A stretch of 8,575 nucleotides of DNA from Kiritimatiellia bacterium (GTDB lineage Bacteria; Verrucomicrobiota; Kiritimatiellia; RFP12; UBA1067). Positions within the stretch are counted from its first letter, which is position 1. Each line of letters opens with the position of its first letter. Under the pieces are notes generated by a model. That model ran no database searches. It saw nothing but the letters and a program-made list of their open reading frames with translations, and was not told where the DNA came from. Positions 7,035-8,575 of this stretch are shown piece by piece. Where the stretch lies: contig JAGOBZ010000127.1 of the NCBI GenBank assembly GCA_017999015.1, forward strand, positions 1 through 8,575, read 5' to 3'. Position numbers and translations under genes: made by a program.

Positions 7035-7205
7035 GCCGCCCGCTACCTCGTGCAGCGCCCCCAGTGCGAGCCCGCCACCGGGAACCTTGCGGTCGAGCGG
7101 GTCGATGCCAAAGGGAAGCACGCCATGCGCGCGGCGGCCGTTCGATTCGATCGTGGCGATTCGATCGCGCAGCGTGGCGATCTCGCGGTTTTTGGAGCTT
7201 TCCAT
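7035..7205 (-). pseudogene. imuA: imuA, 5' fragment (SOS mutasome subunit, RecA-like)
   Basis: The first 57 codons, from ATG at 7205, read MESSKNREIATLRDRI, then GVLPFGIDPLDRKVPGGGLALGALHEVAGG. This is the N-terminus typical of ImuA, the RecA-like partner of ImuB and DnaE2 in translesion mutagenesis. The GGGLALGALHEVAG stretch corresponds to the RecA segment just before the Walker A loop. The homology then ends at about 7035, so the ATP-binding core and the ImuB-contacting C-terminus are gone. The frame runs on through unrelated sequence to a stop near 6930, giving a possible 91-residue peptide with no expected function. No imuB or dnaE2 follows. The preceding LexA box supports the identification. 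No good Shine-Dalgarno precedes the ATG. The exact breakpoint is estimated from remembered family consensus. Confidence 0.75.
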
Positions 7206-7234
7206 ACATTTGAGAACATTCTTGAACTAATCAT

Positions 7235-7249
7235 GTTCTCTAAATGTTC
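7235..7249 (-). promoter_or_regulatory. LexA (SOS) box, alphaproteobacterial type, upstream of imuA
   Basis: The minus strand reads GAACATTTAGAGAAC, a perfect GAAC-N7-GAAC direct repeat, the LexA operator form of alphaproteobacteria (as in Caulobacter and Rhizobium). It ends 29 bp before the imuA fragment's ATG, where an SOS operator is expected. A TTGACT at 7269-7264 could serve as the -35 box, which would place the operator over the -10 region, but this promoter assignment is tentative. A second near-match (GTTC-N6-GTTC on the minus strand, 7227-7214) lies between the box and the start codon. Confidence 0.8.
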
Positions 7250-7309
7250 TCATTACCCGCAAGAGTCAATCGAGCGGGCGCTTCATGGCCTTTGATCAAC
7301 GCATAGAGG

Positions 7310-7402
7310 TTACACATCGCCCTGCGTCATGCGCGCGCGAAACCGGCGCAGGGTAGGGCGCGACACACCGAGCTGTCGCGCAACCTCGCTGACGCTGTCT
7401 TT
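7310..7402 (-). pseudogene. C-terminal HTH fragment, probably a resolvase/invertase, cut by the Tn3 end
   Basis: Thirty codons and a TAA stop read KDSVSEVARQLGVSRPTLRR and onward to MTQGDV. This is a helix-turn-helix ending close to the C-terminus, as in the HTH_7 domain of serine resolvases and invertases. A Fis-type or other small HTH protein cannot be excluded. The homologous part begins exactly at 7402, one base outside the candidate inverted repeat at 7403-7440, so the simplest reading is that the transposon inserted into this gene and separated off its 5' part. It is followed after about 100 bp by imuA in the same direction. Confidence 0.55.
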
Positions 7403-7440
7403 GAGGGCATAGCGTGGATGGTACGCCAGACAACGCTAAG
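7403..7440. repeat. Terminal inverted repeat of the Tn3-family transposon (candidate)
   Basis: The plus strand begins GAGGGC at 7403 and ends AACGCTAAG at 7440, 38 bp in all. Tn3-family ends are typically 38 bp, start with a G-rich outer tip and finish on the inner side with ACGCTAAG or ACGTTAAG. The inner side faces the transposase, whose stop codon lies only 20 bp away (7461), the usual geometry at the tnpA 3' end. The outer tip has GAGG rather than the common GGGG. The partner end and the target-site duplication are outside the window. Confidence 0.7.
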
Positions 7441-7460
7441 GAAGAACAGCCAGCGAACAA

Positions 7461-8575
7461 CTACGCGACGCGGATATCTTGCGTCAGGTTGAGCGCTTTA
7501 CGGCCAGCGGATGCCGCCGCTCTATCCCAGAGAAAGTCACCGGAAAAGGCGATATGTTCCCAGCCCACCGGGGAGGTATGGGCAAGGAGATCGTCGGGCA
7601 CCGCGGCCGAGGCCGCTCGCAGATGCTGGACGGCGGCGTCCATGTAAGTCGCGTTCCAATAGACAATGGCGGCGATCACCAGGTTGAGGCCGGATGCCCT
7701 ATATTGCTGGGCCTCATGGCTGCGATCGATGATGCGCCCCTGACGGAAAGTGTAGATCGCCTGCGTCAGGACATGTCGTTGTTCGCTGTTGTTGAGACCG
7801 GCCTGGCAACGCCGGCGCAAATCAGGGTTTTCAAGCCAGTCCAGCATGAACAGGGTCCGTTCGACCTTGCCTATTTCCTGTAGCGCCACGTCGAGCTGGT
7901 TCTGTCGCTCATAGGCCGCGAGCTTTCGCAACATGACCGAGGGTGCAACGTGGCCGGCCTTGATCGAGCCTACGAGCCGCAGCACGTCATCCCATTGCTC
8001 ACGAATAATGTCGGTACGGATGCGTTTGCCCAACAGCGGCGTGATGAAGGGATAGGTTGCTGCCGGGGCAATCGGCGCGAGGCGCCTGTCGGGAAAATCG
8101 CGCAGGCGCGGGCAGAAGCGAAATCCCAGCATGGCGCAAAGGGCGAAGACATGATCGGTGGCCCCGCCGGTGTCAGTATAATGCTCGGCGATTTTGAGAT
8201 CGGTGCCGTGATTGGTCAGGCCATCGAGCACATAGGGGGCCTCATGCGTCGCGGCCGAGATCACGTTGACATGGTAGGGGGCGCGCTGATCGGAGACATG
8301 CGTGTAGAAGCTGAAGCCGTGGTCGACGCCGTAGCGCGCGTTGATGTCGCCGCCCGACGCACCGCGCTTGGCTCCCCGGAAGAACTGTCCATCGGAGCTT
8401 GAGGTGGTGCCGTCGCCCCAGACCCGCGAGAATGGCATGCGGTGCTGGGCGTTGATGAGGACGGCCAGCGCTGCGCGATAGCTGTCATCGCGGATATAGG
8501 CGTCATGGGTCCACAGGAGTTGATCGCGTGTGACGCCTTGGCTCGCGGCGGCCATGCGCGAGAGGCCGAGATTGG
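7461..8575 (-). CDS. tnpA: Tn3-family transposase TnpA, C-terminal part (5' end outside window)
   Basis: TnpA cuts and joins transposon ends in replicative transposition. About 371 codons are present, open through the right edge, against roughly 1000 for the family, so this is the catalytic third. All three DDE residues can be placed by spacing: Asp in SSSDGQ (codon at 8393-8391), Asp in YTDTGG (8174-8172) and Glu in GLNNSEQ (7784-7782). The intervals are 73 and 130 residues, against 76 and 130 in Tn3 (D689, D765, E895). Other family hallmarks are WGDGTTSSSDGQ, CAMLGFRFCPRLRDF, QYRASGLNLVIAAIVYWN and SPVGWEHIAFSGDF. There is no frameshift in the visible part, and the TAG stop at 7463-7461 is 20 bp from the inverted repeat. 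Subfamily and cargo cannot be determined here. The visible part looks functional. Confidence 0.95.
   Translation of the reverse strand, partial: NLGLSRMAAASQGVTRDQLLWTHDAYIRDDSYRAALAVLINAQHRMPFSRVWGDGTTSSSDGQFFRGAKRGASGGDINARYGVDHGFSFYTHVSDQRAPYHVNVISAATHEAPYVLDGLTNHGTDLKIAEHYTDTGGATDHVFALCAMLGFRFCPRLRDFPDRRLAPIAPAATYPFITPLLGKRIRTDIIREQWDDVLRLVGSIKAGHVAPSVMLRKLAAYERQNQLDVALQEIGKVERTLFMLDWLENPDLRRRCQAGLNNSEQRHVLTQAIYTFRQGRIIDRSHEAQQYRASGLNLVIAAIVYWNATYMDAAVQHLRAASAAVPDDLLAHTSPVGWEHIAFSGDFLWDRAAASAGRKALNLTQDIRVA

Noticed and set aside
6670..7035. Overlapping short open frames on both strands upstream of the adaptor gene
   Set aside because: None has a recognisable motif, plausible ribosome site or coherent composition; several frames are open at once because of base composition.
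1..8575. CRISPR array, tRNA or rRNA genes
   Set aside because: No regularly spaced repeats and no tRNA- or rRNA-like sequence were seen on either strand.

Overview
The window looks like a piece of a mobile, multi-resistance region, probably plasmid-borne or integrative. It was built from DNA of a GC-rich alphaproteobacterium (a sphingomonad-like source is plausible) joined to a class 1 integron 3' conserved segment. The alphaproteobacterial reading rests on the direct-repeat LexA box (GAAC-N7-GAAC) in front of an imuA-type SOS gene and on the GC-rich coding style. The integron reading rests on the first 22 codons of sul1 and the last 21 codons of qacE-delta1 at the left edge. All recognisable genes are on the minus strand and are read right to left.

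Layout from right to left: (1) 8575-7461, the C-terminal part of a Tn3-family transposase with its DDE triad, closed by a candidate 38-bp terminal inverted repeat at 7403-7440. Everything left of about 7403 therefore lies outside that transposon end. (2) 7402-7310, the last 30 codons of an HTH protein, probably a resolvase or invertase, cut exactly at the transposon end. (3) 7249-7035, a LexA box and the first 57 codons of imuA, broken before the ATP-binding site. (4) 7034-6573, about 460 bp without a convincing gene, rich in inverted repeats. (5) 6572-703, a complete tripartite RND multidrug efflux operon: periplasmic adaptor, inner-membrane HAE1 pump, outer-membrane factor. (6) 706-62, a pentapeptide-repeat protein overlapping the outer-membrane gene by 4 bp and fused in frame to the tail of QacE-delta1. 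(7) 68-1, the start of sul1.

The three efflux genes should form one envelope-spanning, proton-driven pump exporting drugs from the membrane and periplasm. The pentapeptide gene is translationally coupled to them. Pentapeptide proteins include the gyrase-protecting Qnr/MfpA group, but membership in that group is not shown here. Two points deserve attention. The broken imuA has left an SOS promoter pointing at the efflux operon. The operon and pentapeptide gene run straight into a truncated qacE-delta1/sul1, the arrangement seen on the downstream side of DNA captured in complex (ISCR1-type) class 1 integrons. No ISCR element is visible in the window.
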